A stretch of DNA of 64,000 nt from Actinoplanes auranticolor (GTDB taxonomy: Bacteria; Actinomycetota; Actinomycetes; Mycobacteriales; Micromonosporaceae). This document shows, one piece after another, positions 40,822 through 49,761 of the stretch. Under the pieces are notes generated by a model. That model searched no databases. It was not told where the DNA came from and was given only the letters and a program-made list of their open reading frames with translations. The position numbers were made by a program, and so were the translations under genes. Location of the stretch: NCBI RefSeq assembly GCF_018332655.1, contig NZ_BOQL01000042.1, forward strand, positions 124,001 through 188,000, read 5' to 3'. How positions within the stretch are numbered: position 1 is the stretch's first letter; every line of letters starts with the position of its first letter.

Positions 40822-43800
40822 TCAGCCGCTGGGTGTCGGGGCCGGCGCCGATGGTGGTGTGCCGGACGGTGGTGCCGACGCCGGGACCGAGGGGCCTGTC
40901 GTCGGGGTGGCCGTCGTGCCCGCCGCCTTCTGCGCGTTCTGGAAGTTGGTCATCGCCGTGTCCAGAGCTTGCAAGGCCTGGCCGTACCGGACGAAGTCGC
41001 CGGATGCCTGGGCCGTCTTCACGTCCGCGATCGCCTTGTCCAGCGCCGCCGCCGCCTGGGCCAGTTGGCCGGTCACCGCCGGCGGCTGGCTGTCACCCCC
41101 GGCCGGGGGATTGGTGCCGGGCGGCTGGTTGGCCGGTGGCGTGTTGGCCGGTGGCTGGTTGCTCTTGCCCTGGGCGACCAGCTTGTCCAGGCCGTCCTTG
41201 AGGTTGTTGGCCAGCACCACGTACGTGCCGCCGTCGCCGTAGGACATCAGGACCTTCTGGAGCAGGGGTACGGCGTCCTGTTGCCCGCTCTTGACGTACA
41301 CCGGCTCGACGTACAGCATGCCGTTGCCGACCGGTAGCGAGATCAGGTTGCCGAAGAGCACCTGGGACTGGTTGCTGTTGGACAGCAGGGTCAGTTCCGA
41401 GCGCACCGTCGCGTTGTTCGTCATGCGCTGGTGCACCTGGACCGGGCCCTGGATCGCTGTCTGGTCCGGTAGCTCCAGCACCTCCAGCACCGGCTTGTTG
41501 TCGACGTACGACCCGGAGATCAGCGCCGCGAGGTTGTCGCGGTTGTTCGGGGTGACCGCCGACGTGAGCTGGAACCGGGTGCTGTCCTGGCCGGGCAGTT
41601 GCACGTTCAGGTAGAACGGCGGCTGCTTGACCCCGCTGTCCGGGTCGTCGGGCACGTTCGGCACCTGCCAGAAGTCCTGACCGCTGAAGTACTCCCGCGG
41701 CTCGGTGACGTGGAACCGGGCCAGCAGGTTGCGCTGGACCTTGAACATGTCCGCCGGGTAGCGGAAGTGCGCGGCGAGCGCGGCCGGCGTCTGCCCCTTC
41801 GGCGTGATCAGCTTGCCGCCGAACGCCTTGTTCCAGGCCTTGAGGACCGGGTCCTGCTCGTCGAACTCGTACAGGGTGACCGTGCCGTCGTACGCGTCGA
41901 CGGTCGCCTTCACCGAGTTGCGCATGTAGTTGATGTTGTCCCGGGCGAGTGCGACCGTGCCCCGGTTGGTGAGCTCGTCGGTCGTCTCCTCCTGCAGGTT
42001 GATCCGCTGCGCGTACGGGTACGTCGCCGCGGTCGTGTACCCGTCGAGGATCCACTTGATCCGCCCGTCGACCACGGCCGGGTACGGGTCGCCGTCGATG
42101 GTGAGGAACGGCGCGACCTTCTGAACGCGGGAGCGCGGGTCACGCTCGTACATCAGGCGCGAGTCGTTGTTGACCGCGTCGGAGAGCAGGAAGTTGCTCT
42201 CGGTGTTCTTGATCGCGAAGACCAGCCGGCGGAAGAACGAGCCGATCGGCACGCCGCCGCTGCCCTCGTAGGTGTAGCGCTCCTCGGCGTTGTTGTTGTT
42301 CGGCTGCGGCCGGTCGAACTCGGTCTTCTTGTTCGGGTCCGACTGCCCGACGATGGCGTACTCGGAGGACTGCTCGCCGAAGTAGACCCGGGGCTGGTCG
42401 ACCTTGATCTCCTCGGTGTCCGAGGCGCAGCCGGGCTGCTGGTCGTCGCCGAGGAAGCCGGAGACGAAGTAGGGCAGGCCACCGCAGACGACCTGGTTGG
42501 CGGGGGCCGCCACCATGCCGTACCCGTGGGTGAAGACCGTGTGCCGGTTCAGCCAGTTCTGCTGCTGGGTGGTCAGCGCGTTGTCGTTGATCTCACGGAC
42601 GCCGACCACGTAGTCCTGCGGCTTGTTGTTGGCCAGCGTGTAGCGGTCCACGTCCAGCTTGGGGCCGAAGTCGTAGAAACCCCGGACCTGCTGCTGCTGG
42701 GTGTACGCCTCGGAGACCAGCTGCGGGTCGATCAGCCGCACGTTCTGCGCGCTGGTGTCGGACGCCATCGTCGCCGGTGGCACCGTGGTCGACGCCGCGT
42801 ACGGCCTGATCTCCGTGGCGGCGAGCCCGAACGCCGCCCTGGTGGCCTCGATCGACCGGGCGATGTACGGCGCCTCCTTGTCCGCCAGGCTCGGCTGGAC
42901 CTGGAAGTTCTGCACCGCCAGCGGGTAGATGCCGCCGATGGCCACCGCGGAGATGGCCAGCAGGGCCAGCGAGACGCCGGGCCACACCAGGTTGCGCATC
43001 ACCGCGTTGGAGAACACGACGATCGCGATCGCCACCACGATGGAGATGTAGGCCAGGATCTCCTTGGCCGGCATCAGCGCGTTGACGTCGGTGTAGCCGG
43101 CGCCGTACAGCCCGGGAGAGACGTGCTGCTCGAGCAGCAGCGCCCGCCGGTCCAGGATGTACGCGACCGCCTTGAGCAGCACGAAGAACGCCACCAGGGT
43201 GGTCAGGTGGGCCCGCGCGGCCGCCGTCATCCGGTCCCCGACGCCCTGCAGGCGCACGCCGCCGAAGATGTAGTGCACGGCCAGCGCGCCGAGCACCGAC
43301 AGCACGATCGTGGTGAAACCGACGCCGAGCACGTACCGCCAGAGCGGGTACTCGAAGATGTAGAAGCCGACGTCCACGTTGTGCTCGGGGTCCCGGACAC
43401 CGAACGGCTGGGAGTTCTGGAAGAGCAACCAGTCCTTCCAGCGGCTCTGCGCGGACAGACCGGCGAAGAAGCCGATGACGACCGCGACGACCGTGATCCA
43501 GGTGCCCAGCCGCGGCTGGATCACCATCCGGTAGCGCTCGAGGGTGGCCTGTTCGGCCGAGTGCGGCCGCAGCAGCGGCCGGAGCCGGTAGGCCAGGTAG
43601 AGGTTCGCTGCGATCACCAGCGCCATCAGGAGTCCGATGGCGAGGAAGAGCAGCAGCCGGGTCACCAGTACGCCCGAGAACACACCCGTGTAGTCGACCT
43701 CGTCGAACCACAGGTATTCGGTGTACGCGTCGATGCCCCAGCCGAGCAGTGTGAAGAGAAGGAAGACCCCGACGAGGACGCCGACGGTCACGCGACCGCG

Positions 43801-43833
43801 CCGGCTCATCCTCGGTAGAGGACTGTTACGCAT
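40822..43833 (-). CDS. UPF0182 family membrane protein
   Basis: About 1003 residues. Seven N-terminal helices (TVGVLVGVFLLFTLLGWGID, LLLFLAIGLLMALVIAANLY, GTWITVVAVVIGFFAGLSAQ and others) are followed by a large extracytoplasmic region (SLADKEAPYIARSIEATRAA, THGYGMVAAPANQV) and a Pro/Thr-rich tail. This is the UPF0182 layout; the M. tuberculosis homologue Rv3193c lies beside a PDZ/Lon protein as here. Function unknown. ATG at 43833 (MRNSPLPRMSRRGRV) is preferred to an in-frame codon 39 bases upstream, which would add residues not typical of the family. Confidence 0.92.
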   Translation of the reverse strand: MRNSPLPRMSRRGRVTVGVLVGVFLLFTLLGWGIDAYTEYLWFDEVDYTGVFSGVLVTRLLLFLAIGLLMALVIAANLYLAYRLRPLLRPHSAEQATLERYRMVIQPRLGTWITVVAVVIGFFAGLSAQSRWKDWLLFQNSQPFGVRDPEHNVDVGFYIFEYPLWRYVLGVGFTTIVLSVLGALAVHYIFGGVRLQGVGDRMTAAARAHLTTLVAFFVLLKAVAYILDRRALLLEQHVSPGLYGAGYTDVNALMPAKEILAYISIVVAIAIVVFSNAVMRNLVWPGVSLALLAISAVAIGGIYPLAVQNFQVQPSLADKEAPYIARSIEATRAAFGLAATEIRPYAASTTVPPATMASDTSAQNVRLIDPQLVSEAYTQQQQVRGFYDFGPKLDVDRYTLANNKPQDYVVGVREINDNALTTQQQNWLNRHTVFTHGYGMVAAPANQVVCGGLPYFVSGFLGDDQQPGCASDTEEIKVDQPRVYFGEQSSEYAIVGQSDPNKKTEFDRPQPNNNNAEERYTYEGSGGVPIGSFFRRLVFAIKNTESNFLLSDAVNNDSRLMYERDPRSRVQKVAPFLTIDGDPYPAVVDGRIKWILDGYTTAATYPYAQRINLQEETTDELTNRGTVALARDNINYMRNSVKATVDAYDGTVTLYEFDEQDPVLKAWNKAFGGKLITPKGQTPAALAAHFRYPADMFKVQRNLLARFHVTEPREYFSGQDFWQVPNVPDDPDSGVKQPPFYLNVQLPGQDSTRFQLTSAVTPNNRDNLAALISGSYVDNKPVLEVLELPDQTAIQGPVQVHQRMTNNATVRSELTLLSNSNQSQVLFGNLISLPVGNGMLYVEPVYVKSGQQDAVPLLQKVLMSYGDGGTYVVLANNLKDGLDKLVAQGKSNQPPANTPPANQPPGTNPPAGGDSQPPAVTGQLAQAAAALDKAIADVKTAQASGDFVRYGQALQALDTAMTNFQNAQKAAGTTATPTTGPSVPASAPPSGTPPSAPAPTPSG

Positions 43834-43916
43834 GACCAACGTGAACCCCACAAAATCGGACCGGTATTTCACATTACGTTGTTGCGCTGTTCCGTCCGGG
43901 GCAGCTGCGCCGATTG

Positions 43917-44945
43917 TTACTTCACGGTGCAGGGTTTCGGCGTGCCGCCGGTGGTGAAGGTCTGCAGAGCGGTCAGGGCGTCGTCCACCGTGGCCACCCC
44001 CGCCATGGTCAGGCCGGGCACAGCGTTGCGCATCGCCTCGGCGCAGTTGTCCGCGGGGACCAGGAACAGCTTGGCGCCCGCGTCCTTCGCGCCGACCAGC
44101 TTCTGCGGGATACCGCCGATCGGGCCGACGTTGCCCTCGTCGTCGATGGTGCCCGTACCCGCGATGATCCTGCCACCGGTCAGATCGGCCGGCCGCAGCT
44201 TGTCGATGATGCCCAGGGTGAACATCAGCCCGGCGCTGGGCCCGCCGATCTCGTCCAGGTCGATCTCGACGGTGAACGGGTGGGGCTGCTTCTTGTCGAT
44301 GGCCACGCCGATGCGCGGGGTGTTGCTGCCCTCGGCGGCCCTGGTCTTGATGGTCGCGGTCGCGGCCTTGCCGGCCCGGGTGTAGCCGACCGTCAGCGCC
44401 GTGCCGGCGGGTTTGGCCTGCACCAGCTGGGTCAGCTTGTCGGGGCTGGTCACCGCGGTGCCGTCGACGGTCGTGATGACGTCGTCCTTCTGCAACACGC
44501 CGACCGACGGGCCGCCCCCGGTCACCTCGGTCACGAAGGTCTGCACCGGGTAGCCGAGCTCGCGCAGCGCCACGGTCACCGCGCTGTACTGCGAAGACTT
44601 GAACTCCTCGGCGTTCTGCTCCTCGACCTGCTGCTCGCTCTGGTCGGGCGGGTAGATCAGGTCACGGGGCACGACGGCCTGCTCGTCGCTGAACCAGCCA
44701 CGGATCGCCCAGACCAGCTCGACGCTGGGCTGGACCCCTACGGTGGTCAGCCGGAGCTGCCCCGCCGAGGTCGAGGTGTCCGCCTTCGTCACCTGGATGA
44801 CCTCTTTGCCGTTGTCCGAACCGAGCGTGTTGACGGTCGGTCCCGGCTTCAGCACGACATACGGCAGGGGCAGGGCCATGACACCAACTGCCAGCAGTGC
44901 GGTGATCAGGGCGCCGAGGATGACCGTGACACCGCGACGTCTCAT
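43917..44945 (-). CDS. PDZ-Lon-like membrane-anchored serine protease (YlbL family)
   Basis: 342 residues. One N-terminal helix (VTVILGALITALLAVGVMAL), a PDZ domain at ~135-205 (VLQKDDVITTVDGTAVTSPD) and a Lon-type proteolytic domain with the Ser-Lys dyad: Ser237 in GGPSAGLMFT and Lys282 in GIPQKLVGAK. The active site faces outside the membrane. Homologue of Rv3194c/YlbL; substrates are not known here. It lies 83 bp upstream of the UPF0182 gene on the same strand and diverges from the DUF2342 gene. Confidence 0.92.
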   Translation of the reverse strand: MRRRGVTVILGALITALLAVGVMALPLPYVVLKPGPTVNTLGSDNGKEVIQVTKADTSTSAGQLRLTTVGVQPSVELVWAIRGWFSDEQAVVPRDLIYPPDQSEQQVEEQNAEEFKSSQYSAVTVALRELGYPVQTFVTEVTGGGPSVGVLQKDDVITTVDGTAVTSPDKLTQLVQAKPAGTALTVGYTRAGKAATATIKTRAAEGSNTPRIGVAIDKKQPHPFTVEIDLDEIGGPSAGLMFTLGIIDKLRPADLTGGRIIAGTGTIDDEGNVGPIGGIPQKLVGAKDAGAKLFLVPADNCAEAMRNAVPGLTMAGVATVDDALTALQTFTTGGTPKPCTVK

Positions 44946-45034
44946 GCGCGTGACCGTACCAACCGACCCTGAGTTCTCTCTGAGCTGACACCGGCAATGG
45001 TCACGAAGGCCGCTGACGCGCGTACGGTTGGGGT

Positions 45035-46303
45035 GTGCCTGATATCCCGTTCGGCTTCAGCCTGCCGGGCGCCCAGCCGCCCGACCCCTCCGACCCGCAG
45101 CAGATGCAGCAGTTCATGAATCAGCTGCAGCAGATGTTCGCCGCGCCCGGCAGTGGCCCGGTCAACTGGGATCTGGCCCGCCAGGTGGCGGCCAGCCAGC
45201 TGAGCGCCACCGGCGATCCCGCGGTGAACATGTACGAGCACAATGCCGTCTCCGAGGCCCTGCGCCTCGCTGACCTGTGGCTCGACCCCGCGTCCGCGCT
45301 GCCCTCCGGCGTCCGCGACGCCACCGCGTGGAACAGAAACGAGTGGGTCTACAACACACTCGACGTGTGGAAGAAGCTGTGCGACCCGATCGCGGGCCGC
45401 ATGGTGGGCGCCATGGGTGACCTGGTGCCCGAGGAGGCCCGCGCCCAGCTCGGCCCGATGCAGTCGATGGTGGCCACCCTCGGCGGTGCCCTCTTCGGCG
45501 GCCAGCTCGGCCAGGCGCTCGGCCAGCTCGCGGCCGAGGTGCTCTCGGCCGGCGACATCGGCCTGCCGCTCGGCCCGGCCGGCACCGCGGCGCTGGTCCC
45601 GGCCAACATCAAGACCTACGGCGACGGCCTCGAGCTGCCGGAGGACCAGGTCCGGCTGTACGTAGCGCTGCGCGAAGCAGCCCACCAGCGCCTGTTCCAG
45701 CACGTCCCGTGGCTGCGCGCCCACGTGCTGAACGCGGTGGAGACGTACGCGAACGGCATCACGGTCAACCGGGAGGCGATCGAAGAGGCGATGAGCCGCG
45801 TCGACCCGTCCGACCCGGAGTCGATGCAGCAGATGGCGCTGGAGGGCATCTTCACGCCCGAGGACACGCCGCAGCAGAAGGCCTCCCTGGCCCGGCTGGA
45901 GACGGCGCTCGCGCTGATCGAGGGCTGGGTGGGTCACGTCGTGGACAGCGCGGCGGGCGACCGGCTGCCGTCGGTGGCCGCGCTGGGCGAGGCGTTCCGG
46001 CGCCGGCGCGCGGCGGGCGGCCCGGCCGAGCAGACGTTCGCGGCGCTGGTCGGCCTGGAGCTGCGCCCGCGCCGGCTGCGCGAGGCGGGGGCGCTGTGGG
46101 CCGCGGTCACCGAGCACCGCGGGGTCGCGGGGCGGGACGCCCTGTGGGACCACCCGGACCTGCTGCCGACGGACGAGGACTTCGCCGACCCGCAGAAGTT
46201 CGCCCGGGCTCAGCTCGACTGGGACATCTCCGAGCTGGACAACCTGGGCGGGACGGACGAGCCGGGCTCGGGTTCCGGCCCGGGTTCCGATAAGAGCGAA
46301 TAA
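45035..46303 (+). CDS. DUF2342 / zinc-dependent metalloprotease-like protein
   Basis: 422 residues. Segments VNWDLARQVAASQL, LALGQLAAEV, YVALREAAHQRLFQHVPWLR and ALIEGWVGHVVDSAAGDRLP are the DUF2342 core. REAAHQ and EGWVGHV, spaced by ~100 residues, are thought to supply a metal site. It is the homologue of M. tuberculosis Rv3195 and sits in the same place. GTG start at 45035. Protease activity is predicted, not proven. Confidence 0.88.
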   Translation: MPDIPFGFSLPGAQPPDPSDPQQMQQFMNQLQQMFAAPGSGPVNWDLARQVAASQLSATGDPAVNMYEHNAVSEALRLADLWLDPASALPSGVRDATAWNRNEWVYNTLDVWKKLCDPIAGRMVGAMGDLVPEEARAQLGPMQSMVATLGGALFGGQLGQALGQLAAEVLSAGDIGLPLGPAGTAALVPANIKTYGDGLELPEDQVRLYVALREAAHQRLFQHVPWLRAHVLNAVETYANGITVNREAIEEAMSRVDPSDPESMQQMALEGIFTPEDTPQQKASLARLETALALIEGWVGHVVDSAAGDRLPSVAALGEAFRRRRAAGGPAEQTFAALVGLELRPRRLREAGALWAAVTEHRGVAGRDALWDHPDLLPTDEDFADPQKFARAQLDWDISELDNLGGTDEPGSGSGPGSDKSE

Positions 46304-46327
46304 CAAGGAAAAGCATGAGGTCGTGCC

Positions 46328-46407
46328 TGGTTGCATGGCACTGACCGTCGCTCCCGCCGATTGCCGGGTGGTTGCATGGCTGCCATCCGGCTTGGCTGGT
46401 TGCATGG
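46328..46407. repeat. Three TGGTTGCATGG repeats
   Basis: TGGTTGCATGG occurs at 46328-46338, 46369-46379 and 46397-46407, in the gap between two convergent genes. No hairpin or known site. Confidence 0.6.
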
Positions 46408-46473
46408 TGGGGCTTGGGGGCCCGCTTGATCGGTGCCGTCCTTCTCGGCGGCTCCCTCGCCTCGGCCGTCTTT

Positions 46474-47070
46474 TCAGCCGCCCAGGAGGGCTCTGGTGTT
46501 TTCCCAGCCCTCCAGGGCCGGGTCCAGGGTTGCCAGGTCGTAGGGACCGCGTAGCCGGCGCCACTCCGCGGTCGACTCGACGAGGCTGGGTTGGGGTGCG
46601 GTTCTGCGGACCGTCATCGGCGTCGCCGTGTCCAGGTCGGTGTCCGTCAGCCATTCCGGCACCGGTAGGCGCGTTGCCAGGGCGAGCAGCCCGCTCTCCT
46701 GGCCGGTGGGCGCCACTGCCACCGGCTTGCTGCTCAGCGGGCGCAGGAGTTTGCCGAGGATCATGCCCGGCACGTCGGCGGCGTCCGCGGCCAGGACCGC
46801 AGCCTGGTCGAAGCCGTCCTTCTCGGCCGCTCTGAGCACGGGCAGCACGGTGGCCGTGGGCACCTCGTAGATCGGCATGCCCGGCCAGGCGATGTCCCGG
46901 GCCAGCTTCAGGTCGTCGGCGGTGGCAGCGATGGCCGGCTCGGCCTGGGCCAGCCGGGCGAGCAGATCGACGACGTCTTCGGCGAGAGCTGCACGCCACC
47001 CGCTCAGCTCTGTTCCGGGCGGGCTCCAGGTCACCGGGGTGAGCAGCGCCACCACCACACGTTTGGTCAC
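46474..47070 (-). CDS. GT-A-fold nucleotidyltransferase-like protein
   Basis: 198 residues. AAVLAADAADVPGMILGKLL and PVAVAPTGQESGLLALATRL..PVPEWL resemble the DxD-type core of CofC/TIGR04282 (DUF2064) transferases. The N-terminus VVVALLTPVTW lacks the usual P-loop-like glycine pattern, so activity is uncertain. It is followed in the minus direction by the DUF2342 gene's convergent end. No close function can be given. Confidence 0.6.
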   Translation of the reverse strand: MTKRVVVALLTPVTWSPPGTELSGWRAALAEDVVDLLARLAQAEPAIAATADDLKLARDIAWPGMPIYEVPTATVLPVLRAAEKDGFDQAAVLAADAADVPGMILGKLLRPLSSKPVAVAPTGQESGLLALATRLPVPEWLTDTDLDTATPMTVRRTAPQPSLVESTAEWRRLRGPYDLATLDPALEGWENTRALLGG

Positions 47071-47157
47071 GCCCGAAGGCTATCCGCGCCCCGCCCGGAC
47101 GCCCGCGGCACGGCAGCCGCGCACCCGACACCCGCCGTGAACTGGCGCGGTGGGTGG

Positions 47158-47691
47158 TCAGTCGTCGGCCAGGACCAGGCCGGTCGCCGCGGAGATGCCT
47201 TCCAGGTAGCCGCGGGCGCGTTCCGCCTTCGGGAAGCGGTTGACCAGCTCCCAGAACTGCGCGTTGTGGCTGGGCACCACCAGGTGGGTCAGCTCGTGCA
47301 GCAGGACGTAGTCGATCACCCAGTCCGGCATCTCCTGGATCCGGTGCGAGATCCGGATCGTCGCGTCGTCCGGGGTGCACGAGCCCCACCGGCCGTTCTG
47401 GTTGGTCACCCAGCGGACGCTGGCCGGCACGATGTCGCCGGCGTGGTCGGGCAGATAGCGGGAGATCAGGCGGCGGGCCCGCATCAGCAGCTCGCTGTCC
47501 GTGCGCCGGATGCGTTCCTCGCGGGCGGCCAGGCGCTCGAGCATCCGCGCCACCCATTCGGTCTCCTCGGCACGGGAGAACCGGTCGGGAATCAGGACGA
47601 CGACGCGCTCGCCCTCGCGATATGCGGACACCGTGCGACGCCGACGCTGGCTGCGCCGCACTTCGACGACAGGCTTGCGCGTCCTGGCCAT
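47158..47691 (-). CDS. YgjP/M48-like zinc metallopeptidase
   Basis: 177 residues. The zinc motif is LLHELTHLVVPSHNAQFWEL (HELTH with a third His nine residues on), preceded by NGRWGSCTPDDATIRISHRI, the hallmark of the YgjP/DUF45 SprT-like group. No membrane helices, so cytoplasmic. A start at 47691 gives a basic N-terminus (ARTRKPVVEVRRSQRRRR). An inverted repeat CACATT-N8-AATGTG lies just upstream (47721-47740). Confidence 0.87.
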   Translation of the reverse strand: MARTRKPVVEVRRSQRRRRTVSAYREGERVVVLIPDRFSRAEETEWVARMLERLAAREERIRRTDSELLMRARRLISRYLPDHAGDIVPASVRWVTNQNGRWGSCTPDDATIRISHRIQEMPDWVIDYVLLHELTHLVVPSHNAQFWELVNRFPKAERARGYLEGISAATGLVLADD

Positions 47692-48165
47692 TACCGGCTC
47701 GCGCGGCCCAGACTGGGGTTCACATTGCGACGTTAATGTGTCAGGGCCAGGTCAGCGCAAGGGTACGAGAAACGACACGCGCCCAAAATGTGACCTACGC
47801 CCCAGTAAATCCGAAAAATATTTCTCCGCGCGTGCCGGGGCCGCCGCAGGCACCCACGGTATCCGAAGAAACGCCCATACTCCGGTCGAGCCAAACGTCC
47901 TGTTTCAGGGGATCTGAAGTAAATCGTCGGCGTGTCTACCCGTATGTGCCCAAAAAGGATCATCTCGCCCGGCACACTCAGGCCGTCGACGACACAGTCG
48001 ACGCTGCGCTGACATGGAAAGGGCCCGACCTGGGTAGTGACCGCCCCGAGCGGGTGGCCACATTCACGTGGTCGCGGAGCGGTCCAGCGCCGAACACAGA
48101 TCGCGGCCTGACGCCGCGAGCAAGGCGCCGGGCCGACCCGGCTGACAACATGACGAGGAGGAATC
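47692..48165. other. 474-bp intergenic region with reduced GC
   Basis: It separates the YgjP gene from the DUF5679 gene. It contains the inverted repeat CACATT-GCGACGTT-AATGTG (47721-47740), an AT-rich patch near 47805-47830 and no convincing coding frame. It is unusually long for a leader here; a promoter for both flanking genes or a small RNA is possible. Confidence 0.4.
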
Positions 48166-48327
48166 GTGGCCGACAACACGTACAACGGCTACTGCGTGAA
48201 GTGCAAGGAGAAGCGCGACTTCCAGGGCACCGTCGAGGTCTCGAAGACCGGCATGAACATGGCCAAGGGCAAGTGCCCGGTCTGCGGCACGACGGTCAAC
48301 CGGATCCTGGGCAAGGCGAAGGCCTGA
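48166..48327 (+). CDS. DUF5679 zinc-ribbon protein
   Basis: 53 residues: VADNTYNGYCVKCKEKRDFQ ... MAKGKCPVCGTTVNRILGK. Two CxxC knuckles (CVKC and CPVC) form a small zinc ribbon. The family is widespread in actinobacteria and unassigned in function. GAGGAGG lies just before the GTG. A strong terminator follows. Confidence 0.88.
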   Translation: MADNTYNGYCVKCKEKRDFQGTVEVSKTGMNMAKGKCPVCGTTVNRILGKAKA

Positions 48328-48345
48328 TCGCGCCGGACCAGCAAG

Positions 48346-48376
48346 GACGGGGGCGACCATGACGGTCGCCCCCGTC
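48346..48376 (+). terminator. Terminator after the DUF5679 gene
   Basis: A perfect 13-bp stem (GACGGGGGCGACC with its complement) and loop ATGAC, 19 bp after the stop. Confidence 0.8.
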
Positions 48377-48462
48377 GGCTTTCCGACCTCGGGTCACCCG
48401 TACGGGTGGTAACCAGTGACCGCATCACCACGTTAAGTGATTGGCCGCTCTCCCCACCCGCC

Positions 48463-48524
48463 TGTGGATAACTCGCAGAATCCTGTGGATAACCCTGCGC
48501 TCAGGCGGGCGGACCCTGTGGACA
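48463..48524 (-). promoter_or_regulatory. Cluster of three DnaA-box sequences
   Basis: TGTGGATAA at 48463-48471 and 48484-48492, and TGTGGACAA at 48516-48524, all in one orientation. Their complements are TTATCCACA (twice) and TTGTCCACA, perfect DnaA boxes. Each is embedded in CCTGTGGAxAAC. They lie 43-104 bases before the next gene's ATG. Confidence 0.75.
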
Positions 48525-48566
48525 ACGAATCCGCTGTGCGTCAGGGCCGTGACACCGTGTCATGTC

Positions 48567-49595
48567 ATGAGCCGTACGCCGCTTCCCCGGCCCACCCTGC
48601 TACCGGGCCTCCCCCGCATCTGGCGCACCCCGCACACGCTGCAGCTGGGCCTCGATCCGGCCCGCGCCGTACTCCTCGATCTGCCGGAGCCCAGAGCGGC
48701 CCGCCTGCTCGATCTGCTCGACGGATCCCGCTCGGAACGCCTCGCCGTGGCCCGGGCCGGAGCCCTCGGCATGCGCCCCGACGAGGCCGTTGCCCTGCTC
48801 GACACTCTGCACGCGGCCGGCCTGGTGGTTTCCGGCCAGAGCTTGTTCCCACCCGCGATGCCGGCCCGCCTGACCGCGGAGGCCGCCGCCCTGGCCTTCT
48901 CCGGGTCGACCACCTCACCGGCCCGCACACTGCGCCGGCGCGCCGCAGCCAGGGTCGTGGTCACCGGCCCTGGCCGCCTCGCTGCCGGAGTCGCGGTCGC
49001 CCTGGCCACGGCCGGCGTCAACCACGTCCATCCCGACCTGTCGGGCACGGTGACCAGCCACGAGCTCCCGGGCAGCCCGCTCACCGAAGCCGACCTCGGC
49101 AGACCCCGGGCCGAGGCGGTGGCGGCCGCCGTCGAACGCTCGGCCCCCAGATCGCAGACCCGACCGGTACGGCGCGGAGCAGCATCCCTGGTCATCCACC
49201 TGACCCGCGACCACCCGTCCACCCACCTGCTCAACACCGGCATCCACCGCAACCGCCCCAACCTCACGGCAACGATCCGCGAAGGCACGGTGATCGTCGG
49301 CCCCCTGGTCCTGCCGGCCGCCACACCATGCCCGAACTGCATCGCCCTGCACCGAGCCGACCGCGACTCCACCTGGCCCCCAACGGCCCCCGATCCGACG
49401 CCGGCCACCCTCGAGCCCTGCAGCGTCACCACCCTCCTGGCGGCGATCGCCTACATAACCGCGGAAGCCCTGACCCACCTGGACGAAGGCACCCCGCAAA
49501 CCCTCGGGGCAGAAGTAGCAATCTCCACCCCCGGCCAAACCCGCCGCCGCACCTGGCCACCCCACCCCTCCTGTCACTGCACCCGCCCCCGCTGA
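48567..49595 (+). CDS. ThiF-like / TOMM leader-binding-like protein
   Basis: About 342 residues. The N-terminus (LPRIWRTPHTLQLGLDPARA) and LLDLLDGSRS resemble the leader-peptide-binding (RRE) winged helix of cyclodehydratase E1-like proteins. Residues ~125-190 follow a ThiF Rossmann fold (RVVVTGPGRLAAGVAVALAT, VNHVHPDLSGTV), and CPNCIALHRADRD and HPSCHC are zinc knuckles. No YcaO gene, precursor peptide or other RiPP gene is near, so it is an orphan conserved in actinobacteria. ATG at 48567 is used; longer frames upstream run through the DnaA boxes. Confidence 0.7.
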   Translation: MSRTPLPRPTLLPGLPRIWRTPHTLQLGLDPARAVLLDLPEPRAARLLDLLDGSRSERLAVARAGALGMRPDEAVALLDTLHAAGLVVSGQSLFPPAMPARLTAEAAALAFSGSTTSPARTLRRRAAARVVVTGPGRLAAGVAVALATAGVNHVHPDLSGTVTSHELPGSPLTEADLGRPRAEAVAAAVERSAPRSQTRPVRRGAASLVIHLTRDHPSTHLLNTGIHRNRPNLTATIREGTVIVGPLVLPAATPCPNCIALHRADRDSTWPPTAPDPTPATLEPCSVTTLLAAIAYITAEALTHLDEGTPQTLGAEVAISTPGQTRRRTWPPHPSCHCTRPR

Positions 49596-49761
49596 CCCGA
49601 CCCACTCCCCTCCTCGGCCCACCCCCCACTCGTCGCTGAAAGGAGGCACGCGTCACAGCGGCACCGTCATTGATGGGCAGTGATCGGACTTTTGGCACGT
49701 CCCAGCGCGAACAAGAGCCACGGGAGCGGTTGATCCGCGCTGTGTCGGTCACAATGATCTG

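Noticed and set aside
44942..47557. 871-codon minus-strand frame across the DUF2342 and YgjP genes
   Set aside because: It spans several real genes on both strands and has no domain.
48463..48524. Chromosomal origin of replication
   Set aside because: Only three boxes, no AT-rich unwinding region and none of the usual oriC genes nearby.
48567..49595. RiPP biosynthetic cluster
   Set aside because: No YcaO, precursor peptide, dehydrogenase or exporter in the surrounding 20 kb.
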